This document shows positions 16,345 through 25,880 of a stretch of 64,000 bases of DNA, in pieces (position 1 is the first letter of the stretch; every line of letters begins with the position of its first letter). A model generated the notes under the pieces. The model worked only from the letters and a program-made list of their open reading frames with translations. It was not told the origin of the DNA and made no database searches. The stretch comes from Streptomyces sp. 71268. GTDB taxonomy: Bacteria; Actinomycetota; Actinomycetes; Streptomycetales; Streptomycetaceae. Location: the NCBI RefSeq assembly GCF_029392895.1, contig NZ_CP114200.1:1703501-1767500 (forward strand), given 5' to 3'. Made by a program: the position numbers and the translations under genes.

Positions 16345-17616
16345 GTGACCGACGCCCAAGAAGCCGCAGCTAAGACGACACTGCGAACCACCGGGGGCGG
16401 CCCCCCGGACAGCCCATCGGCACCGGTCCCGTTGCTGGAGCCGCGGGAAGGCATCCCTCCGGTCGTCGCCGACGCCGACGCGCTCGCCGAGGTCATCGCG
16501 GCCTTCGCGGCCGGTTCGGGCCCCGTGGCCGTGGACGCCGAGCGCGCCTCCGGCTACCGCTACGGACAGCGCGCGTACCTGGTCCAGCTGCGCCGCGCCG
16601 GGGCCGGAACCGCGCTGATCGACCCGGTCGGCTGCCCCGACCTGTCCGCGCTGGGCGCGGCCATCGCCGACGCCGAATGGGTGCTGCACGCCGCGACCCA
16701 GGACCTGCCGTGTCTGCGCGATATAGGCATGGTGCCCGAGCGGCTCTTCGACACCGAGCTGGCGGGCCGGCTGGCCGGTTTCGCCCGGGTGGGGCTCGGC
16801 GCGATGGTCGAGAACGTGCTCGGCTACGCCCTGGAGAAGGGGCACTCCGCGGTCGATTGGTCCACCCGCCCGCTGCCCGAGCCGTGGCTGCGCTACGCCG
16901 CGCTCGACGTGGAGCTCCTGGTGGACCTGCGGGACGCGCTGGAGGCCGAACTCACCGAGCAGGGCAAGCTGGAGTGGGCCCAGCAGGAGTTCGCGGCCAT
17001 CGCCGCCGCGCCGCCGGCCGCCCCGCGCAAGGACCCGTGGCGGCGCACGTCGGGCATGCACAAGGTGCGCAAGCGCCGGCAGATGGCCGTGGTGCGGGAG
17101 CTGTGGGAGGCCCGGGACCGGATCGCGCAGCGGCGCGACGTCTCGCCCGGCAAGGTGCTCGGCGACGGCGCGATCGTGGAGGCCGCCCTCGCGATGCCGA
17201 CCAGCCCCCGCGCGCTGGCCGCCCTGCCCGGCTTCGGGCAGCGGATGAGCCGCCGTCAACTGGAGCAGTGGCACGGGGCCGTCGAGCGGGCCCGGGCGTT
17301 GCCCGAGACGGAGCTGCCGCAGCCGGGGGCGCCGCTGAACGGCCCGCCGCCGCCGCGCGCCTGGGCCGACAAGGACCCGGCCGCCGCCGCCCGGCTGGCC
17401 GCGGCCCGCGCCGCGGTGAGCGCGCTCGCGGAGCGGCTGAACCTGCCGCAGGAGAACCTGATCACCCCCGACACGGTGCGCCGGCTGTGCTGGGAGCCGC
17501 CGGCCGAGGCCACGGTGGAGAGCGTGGCGCAGGTGCTCACGGGGTACGGGGCCAGGCCCTGGCAGGTCGACCTGGTCACGCCCGCGCTCACCGGCGCGCT
17601 GCTGCCGACGGCGTGA
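16345..17616 (+). CDS. rnd: Ribonuclease D (DEDDy 3'-5' exonuclease with HRDC domain)
   Basis: The 423-residue protein trims the 3' ends of structured RNAs such as tRNA precursors. The DEDDy catalytic core is visible: VAVDAERASGYRYGQRAYLV (exo I, D and E), ATQDLPCL (exo II), and LRYAALDVELLVDL (exo III, with Tyr and Asp). An HRDC domain follows at about residues 220-300 (RDRIAQRRDVSPGKVL). The last 100 residues are a second helical HRDC-like region (LPQENLITPDTVRRLCWEPP). Start is GTG 16345 (VTDAQEAAAK). No ribosome site fits, in line with a leaderless transcript. Confidence 0.93.
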   Translation: MTDAQEAAAKTTLRTTGGGPPDSPSAPVPLLEPREGIPPVVADADALAEVIAAFAAGSGPVAVDAERASGYRYGQRAYLVQLRRAGAGTALIDPVGCPDLSALGAAIADAEWVLHAATQDLPCLRDIGMVPERLFDTELAGRLAGFARVGLGAMVENVLGYALEKGHSAVDWSTRPLPEPWLRYAALDVELLVDLRDALEAELTEQGKLEWAQQEFAAIAAAPPAAPRKDPWRRTSGMHKVRKRRQMAVVRELWEARDRIAQRRDVSPGKVLGDGAIVEAALAMPTSPRALAALPGFGQRMSRRQLEQWHGAVERARALPETELPQPGAPLNGPPPPRAWADKDPAAAARLAAARAAVSALAERLNLPQENLITPDTVRRLCWEPPAEATVESVAQVLTGYGARPWQVDLVTPALTGALLPTA

Positions 17617-17693
17617 GCTGACGCGCGTGTCGCCGCGCGTGGGAGCGGTCGGTGTGATCTGCGCCGCTTAGCCCGTGGGGGGTGGGCAGCTTG

Positions 17694-17709
17694 GTTACCC
17701 GTAAGTAGC
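17694..17709. promoter_or_regulatory. Candidate fatty-acid regulator operator upstream of fadA
   Basis: GTTACCCGTAAGTAGC is an imperfect palindrome of the TTAC-N-NGT-N-AGTA type often seen before actinobacterial beta-oxidation genes controlled by TetR repressors. It lies about 260 bases upstream of GTG 17968, within a 351-base gap that otherwise shows no gene. Confidence 0.35.
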
Positions 17710-17967
17710 ATGACGGTGTGAGCCCCGCCGCTACGCCTGCGGTGAGCTCTGCCGGGTGACCTGCCCGGCGTATCCGGCCAGCCCCGTGAGGCGAGCGAGC
17801 CAGCGGGTGCCCGGTGTCGCGGCGGAGTCGGCCCGCGGGTCGGCCCCGGGCCGCGCGTCGGGCCTGGTGACCGGTGGCCGCGGGTCCCGGGTGGGTCGGC
17901 CCTTTGGGGGCGGCACCGGTCGCGCCGTACCCGGTGGCGAGCGAACACAACGAGAGGGAGAGCCAAC

Positions 17968-19182
17968 GTGCCTCGTAGCGCTAGGGAAGTCGTCTTCGTC
18001 GACGGCGTCCGCACCCCGTTCGGCAAGGCGGGCCCGAAGGGCATCTATCACGAGACCCGTGCCGACGACCTGATCGTCAAGTGCATCCGGGAGCTGCTGC
18101 GCCGCAACCCGGGGCTGCCGCCGGAGCGGATCGACGAGGTGGCCGTGGCCGCGACCACCCAGATCGGCGACCAGGGCCTGACGCTCGGCCGCACCGCCGG
18201 CATCCTGGCGGGCCTGCCGCAGAGCGTGCCCGGCTACTCCATCGACCGGATGTGCGCCGGCGCCATGACGGCCGTCACCACGACCGCGGGCTCCATCAGC
18301 TTCGGCGCCTACGACGTGGTCGTGGCCGGCGGTGTCGAGCACATGGGCCGGCACCCGATGGGCGAGGGCGTGGACCCCAACCCGCGGTTCGTGTCCGAGA
18401 AGCTGGTCGACGAGTCCGCCCTGTTCATGGGCATGACGGCGGAGAACCTGCACGACCGGCTCCCGCACCTGACCAAGCAGCGCGCGGACGAGTACGCCGT
18501 ACGCAGCCAGGAGAAGGCCGCCAAGGCGTACGCCAACGGCAAGATCCAGCAGGACCTGGTGCCGATCTCCATCCGGCGCACCAGCCCGGAGGGCGGCGAG
18601 ACCGGCTGGGGCCTGGCCACCGCCGACGAGCCGATGCGGCCCGGCACCACGCTGGAGAACCTGGCGGGCCTGAAGACCCCCTTCCGCCCGCACGGCCGGG
18701 TCACCGCAGGCAACGCGGCAGGCCTCAACGACGGTGCCACCGCCTCGCTGATCGCCGCCGAGGACGTGGCGCGCGAGCTGGGCCTGCCGGTGCGGATGCG
18801 GCTTGTCTCCTACGCGTTCGCGGGCGTGGAGCCCGAGGTCATGGGCATCGGCCCGGTCCCGGCGACCGAGAAGGCGCTGGCCAAGGCCGGCCTGTCGATC
18901 GACGACATCGGCCTGTTCGAGATCAACGAGGCGTTCGCCGTGCAGGTGCTCTCGCTCCTGGACCACTACGGCATCGCCGACGACGACCCCCGGGTGAACC
19001 AGTACGGCGGCGCCATCGCCTACGGCCACCCGCTGGCCTCCTCCGGCGTGCGGCTGATGACCCAGCTCGCCCGGCAGTTCGAGGAGCAGCCGCAGGTGCG
19101 GTACGGCATCACCACCATGTGCGTCGGCTTCGGCATGGGCGGCACGGTCATCTGGGAGAACCCCCACTGGGAGGGCAAGTGA
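17968..19182 (+). CDS. fadA: Acetyl-CoA acyltransferase, beta-oxidation thiolase (FadA)
   Basis: The thiolase subunit of the beta-oxidation complex cleaves 3-ketoacyl-CoA to acetyl-CoA and a shortened acyl-CoA. The 404-residue product starts at GTG 17968 after GAGAGGGAGAGCC. Catalytic residues are C96 (SIDRMCAGAM), the His in AYGHPLASSGVRL and the C-terminal Cys in TMCVGFGMGG. GGVEHMGRHPMGEG is characteristic of FadA-type rather than biosynthetic thiolases. Its TGA overlaps the GTG of fadB, so the two subunits are made together. In S. coelicolor the corresponding fadAB genes are reported to be needed for fatty-acid breakdown (from memory). Confidence 0.93.
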   Translation: MPRSAREVVFVDGVRTPFGKAGPKGIYHETRADDLIVKCIRELLRRNPGLPPERIDEVAVAATTQIGDQGLTLGRTAGILAGLPQSVPGYSIDRMCAGAMTAVTTTAGSISFGAYDVVVAGGVEHMGRHPMGEGVDPNPRFVSEKLVDESALFMGMTAENLHDRLPHLTKQRADEYAVRSQEKAAKAYANGKIQQDLVPISIRRTSPEGGETGWGLATADEPMRPGTTLENLAGLKTPFRPHGRVTAGNAAGLNDGATASLIAAEDVARELGLPVRMRLVSYAFAGVEPEVMGIGPVPATEKALAKAGLSIDDIGLFEINEAFAVQVLSLLDHYGIADDDPRVNQYGGAIAYGHPLASSGVRLMTQLARQFEEQPQVRYGITTMCVGFGMGGTVIWENPHWEGK

Positions 19183-21314
19183 GCACCACCACCGCCACCA
19201 CCGAACTGCTGCGGGGCGCGGCCGAGTTGTTCCCGGACGAGGTCGTCACGCAGGCCCACGTGCGCCACCTCGACCTGCCCGGCGCCGGGCGGTTCGCGCT
19301 GATCACCCTGGACAACGGGTTCGACCACACCAAGCCGACCACCTTCGGGCCGCAGTCGCTGGCCAACCTGAACGCGGCCATCGACCAGGTGGAGAAGGAG
19401 GCCGCGGACGGCGAGATCGTCGGCGTCGGCCTCACCGGCAAGCCGTTCATCTTCGCCGTCGGCGCCGACCTCAAGGGCGTCGAGCTGCTGAAGCGGCACG
19501 AGGACGCGCTGGCCATCGGCAAGGGAGGGCACGACGTCTTCAAGCGGCTGTCCCAGCTCGCGGTGCCGACCTTCGCGTACTACAACGGCGCGGCGATGGG
19601 CGGCGGCGTCGAGGTCGGCCTGCACTGCACCTACCGCACCGTCTCCAAGGCGCTGCCCGCCTTCGCGCTGCCCGAGGTCTTCCTCGGCCTGGTGCCCGGC
19701 TGGGGCGGCTGCACGCTGCTGCCGAACCTGATCGGCGCCGACCGCGCCGTCAGCGTGATCATCGAGAACGCGCTGAACCAGAACCGGCAGCTCAAGGGCC
19801 AGCAGGTGTTCGACCTCGGGATCGCGGACGCGCTCTTCGAGGGCGCGGACTTCCTGGAGCGGTCGCTGCTGTGGACCGCGTCAGTGCTGACCGGCGAGGT
19901 CGAGGTCGTACGGGCCGAGGTCGACCGCGGCGAGGCGTGGGACGCGGCCGTCGAGCGCGGCCGGGCCATCGCGGACGCCAAGGTGCACGGCGCGGCCCCG
20001 GCCGCCTACCGGGCGCTCGACATCGTCGCCGCCGCCAAGAACGGCGACCTGCGCCAGGGCTTCGACGCCGAGGACCAGGCGCTCGCGGACCTGATCATGG
20101 GCGGCGAGCTGCGGTCCGGGATCTACGCCTTCAACCTGGTGCAGAAGCGCGCCAAGCGCCCCGCCGGCGCCCCGGACAAGTCGCTGGCCCGCCCGGTCAC
20201 CAAGGTCGGCGTGGTGGGCGCGGGCCTGATGGCCTCGCAGCTCGCGCTGCTGTTCGTGCGCCGCCTCCAGGTGCCGGTCGTGCTGACCGACATCGACCAG
20301 GAGCGCGTGGACAAGGGCGTCGCGTACGTCCACGACGAGATCGACAAGCTGCTGCTCAAGGGCCGGGTCAACCAGGACCAGGCCAACCGGCTCAAGGGCC
20401 AGGTGACCGGCTCGCTCGACAAGGCCGCCGCGTTCGGCGACGCGGACTTCGTCATCGAGGCCGTCTTCGAGGAGATGGGCGTCAAGCAGAAGGTGTTCGC
20501 CGAGGTCGAGGCGGTCGTGCCGGCGCACGCCATCCTGGCCACGAACACCTCGTCGCTGTCGGTCAGCGAGATGGCGTCCCAGCTCAACCACCCCGAGCGG
20601 GTCGTGGGCTTCCACTTCTTCAACCCGGTGGCGATCCTGCCGCTGCTGGAGATCGTGCGCGGCGAGCAGACCGACGACGCGTCGCTGGCCACCGCGTTCG
20701 CGGTCGCCAAGTCCCTGAAGAAGACCGCGGTGTTGGTCAAGGACGCCCCCGCGTTCGTCGTCAACCGCATCCTGACCCGCTTCATGGGCGAGATCCAGAA
20801 CGTCATCGACGAGGGCACCCCGGTGGCCACCGCGGAGCGCGCCATCGAGCCGCTCGGGCTGCCGATGTCCCCGCTGGTCCTCCTCGAACTGGTGGGCCCG
20901 GCCATCGGGTTGCACGTCTCCGAGACGCTGAACCGGGCCTTCCCGGACCGGTTCACGGTCTCGCCGAACCTCAAGGCCGTCGTGGAGGCGGGCAAGCGCG
21001 GCTTCTACGTCCACGACTCGGGCAAGCCCGAGTTGGACCCGGAGGTCCTCGCGCTGCTCAAGCAGGGTGAGAGCGTGCTGAGCGAGGAGCAGGTGCGCGA
21101 TCGGGTCCTGGACGCCGTCGCCCAGGAGATCGACCTGATGCTGAAGGAGGGCGTGGTCGCCGAGGCGCAGGACATCGACCTGTGCCTGATCACCGGCGCG
21201 GGCTGGCCCTTCCACCTGGGCGGCATCACGCCGTACCTGGACCGCGCGGGCGTCTCGGAGCGGGTCACCGGCAAGCGGTTCCTGGCGCCGGGGCTGGCGA
21301 GCGTGCCGGCCTGA
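19179..21314 (+). CDS. fadB: Multifunctional enoyl-CoA hydratase / 3-hydroxyacyl-CoA dehydrogenase (FadB)
   Basis: The 711-residue alpha subunit of the beta-oxidation complex starts at GTG 19179 inside the fadA stop. The N-terminal crotonase domain (about 25-300) has the oxyanion-hole segments FIFAVGADLKGV and YYNGAAMGGGVEVG and the catalytic region LPEVFLGLVPGWGG. The 3-hydroxyacyl-CoA dehydrogenase part starts at about residue 340 with a Rossmann motif (KVGVVGAGLMASQLALLF). It carries the catalytic His in VVGFHFFNPV (about residue 480) and the conserved NTSSLSVSEMA. The C-terminal domain is duplicated (FVVNRILTRFMGEIQNV, then AQDIDLCLITGAGWPF). All parts are intact. A strong terminator follows at 21336. 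Confidence 0.95.
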   Translation: MSTTTATTELLRGAAELFPDEVVTQAHVRHLDLPGAGRFALITLDNGFDHTKPTTFGPQSLANLNAAIDQVEKEAADGEIVGVGLTGKPFIFAVGADLKGVELLKRHEDALAIGKGGHDVFKRLSQLAVPTFAYYNGAAMGGGVEVGLHCTYRTVSKALPAFALPEVFLGLVPGWGGCTLLPNLIGADRAVSVIIENALNQNRQLKGQQVFDLGIADALFEGADFLERSLLWTASVLTGEVEVVRAEVDRGEAWDAAVERGRAIADAKVHGAAPAAYRALDIVAAAKNGDLRQGFDAEDQALADLIMGGELRSGIYAFNLVQKRAKRPAGAPDKSLARPVTKVGVVGAGLMASQLALLFVRRLQVPVVLTDIDQERVDKGVAYVHDEIDKLLLKGRVNQDQANRLKGQVTGSLDKAAAFGDADFVIEAVFEEMGVKQKVFAEVEAVVPAHAILATNTSSLSVSEMASQLNHPERVVGFHFFNPVAILPLLEIVRGEQTDDASLATAFAVAKSLKKTAVLVKDAPAFVVNRILTRFMGEIQNVIDEGTPVATAERAIEPLGLPMSPLVLLELVGPAIGLHVSETLNRAFPDRFTVSPNLKAVVEAGKRGFYVHDSGKPELDPEVLALLKQGESVLSEEQVRDRVLDAVAQEIDLMLKEGVVAEAQDIDLCLITGAGWPFHLGGITPYLDRAGVSERVTGKRFLAPGLASVPA

Positions 21315-21335
21315 CGGCCCACCGCCCCGCACCTG

Positions 21336-21377
21336 ACCGGGGGGTGTCACGCGGCGCGCCGCGTGACACCCCCCGGT
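21336..21377 (+). terminator. Strong stem-loop ending the fadAB operon
   Basis: A perfect 19-bp stem: the left arm 21336-21354 (begins ACCGGGGGGTG) pairs with the right arm 21359-21377 (ends ACCCCCCGGT) across a CGCG loop. It lies 21 bases after the fadB stop, with no U-tract. It may also serve the converging gene at 21556. Confidence 0.9.
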
Positions 21378-21555
21378 CGCGTGTGCTGACGGGTCGCCGT
21401 CGGCCCGGCCCCACTGCGCCCCGCCGCCGCGTGGGGGCGCGTGCCGGCCACGGGACGGCGGGGCGGGGCCGGGCTGCCGGATGGCGGGTGCGGGGCGCGC
21501 ACGGGGCCGCCAGGGCGTCCCGGGCGCGCCCTGGGCCGGGCCCGCGGGCGCGGGG

Positions 21556-22596
21556 CTAGACGGCCGTCCAGGCGTCCAGCGCGAGCCCGGGCTCCGTGGT
21601 CTTCTGCCGGGCGACGCGCAGGGTGCGGTCGGGCGCGAGGGCGGCGAGGACGACGCGCCCGTACCCGTCGAGCGCCAGCGCGGGCTCGGTCAGGCCCGGG
21701 TCGCCGGTGGGTGTCCACCACACGCCGGCCGCCTCGTTCTCCGTGGGGTAGGCCGCCACGGCCAGCCGCCCGGTGCCCGGCTCGCGCTGGGCGAGGACCG
21801 TGCAGTCGTACCCGTAGACCGGCGCCTGGATGACGGCGGCCGGGCCCTCGCCCGCCGCGCCGCCGAGCGAGACGGGTTCGGCGCCCTCGGCGGGCCGCAG
21901 GGCGAAGATCTCGTTGCTGGTCGCGTCCCGCCAGTAGTGCGTGAGGGTGTCGGGGCCGGTCTGCACGCCGGAGGCGGTGCCGGGCAGCGGGTCCACGTCG
22001 AGGTTGTCGCCGCGCTTGAGGCCGCCGCCGGGCTCGTTCATGTACCAACGCAAGGCGCTGCCCGTGGCCGGCGCGAAGAACTCCACCCGGCCCTCCGCCG
22101 TGGCGACGGCCGAGACGCCCTCGGTGACGTTGCTGCCCTTGAAGTCGACCCAGCCGCTCCACTTGCCCTTGGCGTCCTGGCGGCGCGCGCTGATGCCGCC
22201 GCCCGCGTTGCGGACCACGACGTGCACGGCGCCCTCCTTGCCGACGACGGTGGTCACCACGTTGACGCGGCTGGCCTTGTGCCAGTCGTTCGGGTGCGGG
22301 GTGCCCAGCGAGTGCCAGACCGTGGTCGGCCGGCCCGTCTGGTACTGGGTGGCGTGCACCACGTCCACGTCGACCCGCTCATCGGGGGCGCGTCTCTCCC
22401 GCAGCCCCACCAGGTGAACGTAGCCGTCTGAGCCCTGGCCGATGGAACAGACGGTCAGCCCCGGCACGTCCAGCCACACCGGCCCCGTCCATTTCGGACC
22501 TCCGGGACGGGTCTCCGTCCAGCGGGCGATGCCGCCTGCCGCCGGGGCGTAGGCCGAGAGCCTGCCGTCCTTGCCGCGCAGCAACCGCAACACCAT
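21556..22596 (-). CDS. Hypothetical propeller-like protein (tectonin/PLL-type repeats)
   Basis: The 346-residue protein has no signal peptide or membrane helix. The chain is a run of blades of about 45-55 residues, each with a Trp or Phe-rich strand ending in a solvent-exposed loop (GGIARWTETRPGG, GPVWLDVPGL, TTVWHSLGTPHPNDWHKASR, GKWSGWVDFKGSNV, SALRWYMNEPGGG, AAGVWWTPTGDPG). This resembles PLL or tectonin propellers that bind glycans or proteins. Start ATG 22596 (MVLRLLRGKDGRLSAYAP) follows an AAGAGGGAAGG stretch. Converging fadB and diverging NYN-like genes give no functional clue. Catalytic residues are not evident; I do not recognise a named family. Confidence 0.7.
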   Translation of the reverse strand: MVLRLLRGKDGRLSAYAPAAGGIARWTETRPGGPKWTGPVWLDVPGLTVCSIGQGSDGYVHLVGLRERRAPDERVDVDVVHATQYQTGRPTTVWHSLGTPHPNDWHKASRVNVVTTVVGKEGAVHVVVRNAGGGISARRQDAKGKWSGWVDFKGSNVTEGVSAVATAEGRVEFFAPATGSALRWYMNEPGGGLKRGDNLDVDPLPGTASGVQTGPDTLTHYWRDATSNEIFALRPAEGAEPVSLGGAAGEGPAAVIQAPVYGYDCTVLAQREPGTGRLAVAAYPTENEAAGVWWTPTGDPGLTEPALALDGYGRVVLAALAPDRTLRVARQKTTEPGLALDAWTAV

Positions 22597-22716
22597 GGTT
22601 CGCAGACAACCTTCCCTCTTGTAACACTGACCATAGTATTTTGCCTGGCCGCGCACGCCGGGTGCCCGCCCGTGGGCAATACGGCCCCGAGCCATAGATC
22701 GTGCCAGGCTGGGCGC

Positions 22717-23112
22717 ATGAAGGCACTCGTGGTGGTGGACGCGGCGAACGTGGTCGGCTCCGTACCCGACGGTTGGTGGCGGGATCGACATGGTGCGGCC
22801 GAGCGACTGCGCGACGCACTGACCGCATTCTCCGCCACCGGGCTGCCCGAGCGCACCGACGTGCCCGCGTGGGCGTGCGGGCGGCCGGTGGACATCGTGC
22901 TCGTCGTGGAGGGCAGGGCCCGCGAGGTGGCGTCGGCGCCGGGCGTACGGGTCGAGGCGGCGCCCGGCAGCGGCGACGACCACATCGTGGACGTCGTCGC
23001 CGCCCGCCCGCCGGAGCGGCCCTGCCTGGTGATCACCGCCGACCGCGAACTACGCGAACGGGTGGGCGCGTTGGGGGCGAGCGTGGCGGGGCCACGGTCG
23101 GTGCGCACCTGA
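22717..23112 (+). CDS. Small NYN/PIN-like domain protein
   Basis: The 131-residue single-domain protein starts at ATG 22717 (MKALVVVDAANVVGSVPDGW). The N-terminal VVVDAANVVGS, the acidic GSGDDHIVDVVAARP and the C-terminal LVITADRELRERV match the three acidic clusters of NYN/PIN nuclease-like folds (first Asp, middle Asp pair, last Asp before a helix). That predicts a metal-dependent RNase or a nucleotide-binding relative. No antitoxin-like gene lies next to it, so a toxin-antitoxin role is not supported. It is divergent from the propeller gene by 120 bases. Confidence 0.72.
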   Translation: MKALVVVDAANVVGSVPDGWWRDRHGAAERLRDALTAFSATGLPERTDVPAWACGRPVDIVLVVEGRAREVASAPGVRVEAAPGSGDDHIVDVVAARPPERPCLVITADRELRERVGALGASVAGPRSVRT

Positions 23113-23187
23113 ACGACGCGCCGCGCGGCGGCCGCCGCGTCGGGGCGGGTCCAGCGGTGCGGTGGCTACGGCCCGCCGCAGGCGTCC

Positions 23188-23760
23188 CTACGGGCAGCGC
23201 GCGTCGGGTGGCACGACGAGGAGTTCGATGTCCTCCTCGGCCTGCCAGCGCTCGTCCAGGGCGGTTTCGGGGGCGGGCCGTTGGGCGCAGACCGTCCAGG
23301 AGTCGGACGCGCCGTCGCCCGGCCGTGCGTACGGGTTGACGCCGGGGCGGGCGCCCACCAGTCGGACGCCCTTCATCAGGGTCTCCGCTATATCGGTGAG
23401 TTCGGCCCGCGCGCTGGAAACCGGCCGCTCCGACACGTCGGGCATGCGTAACCAGGGAATCGGCTGGCCGTCCTCGCTGGGGCACGTTTCGGCTTTTCCG
23501 ACGACGGCGAACTCGACGCTCCGCTCGCGCTGGGACTGGAAACACACGGACCAGTCGGCACGCGGCGCCCGGTCGCCCTCGCCGGCGTCGTGCGACGAGA
23601 AGGTCAGGCCGGCCTGTCGCGCCCGCTCCTGGGCCTTTCCCAGCGCCTGCCCCCGCTGTGACGTGAACTCCGGCGGGGCTGACGCGGAGTCGCTGACGCA
23701 GCCCGCCACCGCCTGGGCACCGGCCAGAGCCAGCGCGGACGCACGTACCGGAGATCTCAA
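23188..23760 (-). CDS. Putative lipoprotein
   Basis: With a TTG start at 23760 (reads LRSPVRASALALAGAQAVAGC) the 190-residue product has a textbook lipoprotein signal: short basic start, hydrophobic core and a lipobox ending AVAGC. A GGGAGCGGCG stretch precedes this TTG. A longer reading from further upstream (to about 23865) would bury the signal behind 35 residues and is less likely. The mature part is hydrophilic, has three further Cys (WSVCFQSQRE, AETCPSEDG, WTVCAQRP) and a two-strand C-terminal segment (DIELLVVPPDARCP). I do not recognise a family. Start choice is the main uncertainty. Confidence 0.65.
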   Translation of the reverse strand: MRSPVRASALALAGAQAVAGCVSDSASAPPEFTSQRGQALGKAQERARQAGLTFSSHDAGEGDRAPRADWSVCFQSQRERSVEFAVVGKAETCPSEDGQPIPWLRMPDVSERPVSSARAELTDIAETLMKGVRLVGARPGVNPYARPGDGASDSWTVCAQRPAPETALDERWQAEEDIELLVVPPDARCP

Positions 23761-24041
23761 CGCCGCTCCCGCTGTCGCTCCGTCAGAACGCTTTCTGGCG
23801 AACGCGCGCTCTCCCACGGGAAAGCCGCCGAGCCGCACCGAGATTCGCAGGCGGCGGATCAGCACGTCAACGAGATCCGGGAAGTGGCAGGGCCACCTAT
23901 CGCTTTTCCCGGTCTTGAAATCGACGCTTCACGACACCAGTTCCCGCCGCCGTGCCGCATTTCGGACCGCGCGTTCGGGGCGGCGATCCGCGCACCGACG
24001 CACCCAGCCCACTCGGTGGGCCCAGACGGGGGCGTAACGGC

Positions 24042-25556
24042 CTACTCCCCCGGGCGCGTGGGCGCGCTCATGCGACTGTGGGAGCGGCCGTACACGACGT
24101 AGATGACGCAGCCGAGCGCCATCCAGGCGGCGAAGCGCAGCCAGGTCTCCGTCGGCAGGTTGAGCATCAGCCAGAGCGAGGCCAGCACCGAGGCCACCGG
24201 CAGCGCGGGGACCAGCGGGGCGCGGAAGCCGCGCGGCAGGTCGGGGCGGGTGCGGCGCAGGATGACCACGCCGACGGCCACCACGACGAAGGCGAACAGC
24301 GTGCCGATGTTCACCAGCTCCGCCAGTTCGGCCAGGCTGGTGAAGCCGGCGATGACGGCGACCACGGCGCCGAGCAGCACGGTGGATCGGTAGGGCGTGC
24401 CGAAGCGCGGATGGACCTGCGAGAAGGCCCGGGGCAGCAGCCCGTCCCGGCTCATGGCGAAGAACACCCGGGTCTGGCCGAGCAGCAGGATCAGGCACAC
24501 GGTCGTCAGTCCGACCGCCGCGCCGAAGCTGATGAGGCCGGAGTAGAACGGGTGCCCGCTGGCCTTGAACGCGTCGGCGAGCGGGGCGTCCGCGGTCAGT
24601 TCGGTGTACTTCCGCATGCCGGTGACCACCAGCGAGACGGCGACGTAGAGCAGCGTGCAGATGGCCAGCGAGCCCAGCAGGCCGCGCGGCACGTCGCGCT
24701 GCGGGTCGCGGGTCTCCTCGGCCGCGGTGGCCACGATGTCGAAGCCGATGTACGCGAAGAAGACGACGGCCGCCGCCGTGAAGACGCCCTGCACGCCGAA
24801 GGTCGTCGGCTCGTACCCGAACATGACCTGGATGAGCGGGGCGGCCAGCCCCGAGCCCTGGTCGGAGGTGCCCTGGGCCGGCGGGATGAACGGCCGGTAG
24901 TTGTCGGCCTCGACGAGGAACGCGCCGGCCACGATCACCAGCAACACCACGCCCAGCTTGATCGCCACGACCAGCGTGGTGACCCGCGCGGACAGCTTCA
25001 TCCCCGCCACCAGCACCACCGTCACCAGCCCGACCAGGACGAAGGCGAACAGGTCGAAGCCGAACCCGTCGGCCTGGCCGGCCCCGGACAGCCAGTCCGG
25101 CAGGTGCCACCCGACGTTGTCCATCAGCGAACGCACGTACCCCGACCAGCCGACGGCGACCACCGCACAGCCGAGCGCCAGCTCCAGCATCAGGTCCCAC
25201 CCGATGATCCAGGCGGGCAGCTCGCCGAGCGAGGCGTACGAGAAGGTGTACGCGGAGCCCGCGACCGGCACGGTGGAGGCGAACTCCGCGTAGCACAGGG
25301 CGGCCAGCGCGCAGACGAGGCCGGAGACCAGGAAGGCCAGCGCGACGGAGGGACCCGCGGTGTCCCTGGCGATCTGTCCGGTGAGCACGAAGATGCCGGT
25401 GCCGATGACCACGCCGACGCCGAAGACGGTCAGGTCGAGGGCGGACAGGGACTTGTTCAGCGCGTGGTCGGGCTCCTCGGTGTCGCGGATGGACTGCTCG
25501 ACGGACTTGGTGCGGAAGTAGCCCCCCTGGCCCCTCCTGGGTGCCCGCGTGCTCAT
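24042..25556 (-). CDS. APC-superfamily amino-acid permease
   Basis: The 504-residue inner-membrane transporter has about 12 hydrophobic helices. The first carries the APC signature (LDLTVFGVGVVIGTGIFVLTG), where the broken helix GxG binds the amino-acid backbone. Other family marks are the cationic-amino-acid-type loop YAEFASTVPVAGSAYTFSYA, the helix-6/7 area FFAYIGFDIVATAAEETRDP and the loop FFAMSRDGLLPRAFSQVHPRFGTP. The sequence is closest in style to the CAT/YfnA group (basic or branched amino acids), but substrate is not proven. ATG 25556 follows GGAGGAGCGCCG. The gene lies downstream of dxs on the same strand but 324 bases away. Confidence 0.92.
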   Translation of the reverse strand: MSTRAPRRGQGGYFRTKSVEQSIRDTEEPDHALNKSLSALDLTVFGVGVVIGTGIFVLTGQIARDTAGPSVALAFLVSGLVCALAALCYAEFASTVPVAGSAYTFSYASLGELPAWIIGWDLMLELALGCAVVAVGWSGYVRSLMDNVGWHLPDWLSGAGQADGFGFDLFAFVLVGLVTVVLVAGMKLSARVTTLVVAIKLGVVLLVIVAGAFLVEADNYRPFIPPAQGTSDQGSGLAAPLIQVMFGYEPTTFGVQGVFTAAAVVFFAYIGFDIVATAAEETRDPQRDVPRGLLGSLAICTLLYVAVSLVVTGMRKYTELTADAPLADAFKASGHPFYSGLISFGAAVGLTTVCLILLLGQTRVFFAMSRDGLLPRAFSQVHPRFGTPYRSTVLLGAVVAVIAGFTSLAELAELVNIGTLFAFVVVAVGVVILRRTRPDLPRGFRAPLVPALPVASVLASLWLMLNLPTETWLRFAAWMALGCVIYVVYGRSHSRMSAPTRPGE

Positions 25557-25880
25557 CGGCGCTCCTCCGCCCTGGCTCGATCGCGCGTCCGCGTCAAGCT
25601 CTCGCACCACACGGGCCGGCCGACCGCGCACAGCGCCGACAGCCGCCCCGGTTCACCCGATGGGACGCGGCGTACGGCGCGCCCGCTGGACCACCCGGCC
25701 CACGCCCCGGGGCTGGCGCCGCGCCCCCGGGCCGACCCGTCGCGCACGGCGCGCGCCCGGACCCGCGCGGGCCCCCGGCAGCACGACGCCGGGCCGGCCA
25801 CGCGCGGCGTGGCGTGCCGTGCGGGCCGACCCGGCGTGGTCGGGCGGGCGGGCGCGCCGTGGGGCGGCCCGGTCGGGGGG
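25557..25880. other. Gap between dxs and the permease gene
   Basis: I see no gene or clear hairpin in this very GC-rich stretch. It must contain the permease promoter. Confidence 0.45.
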
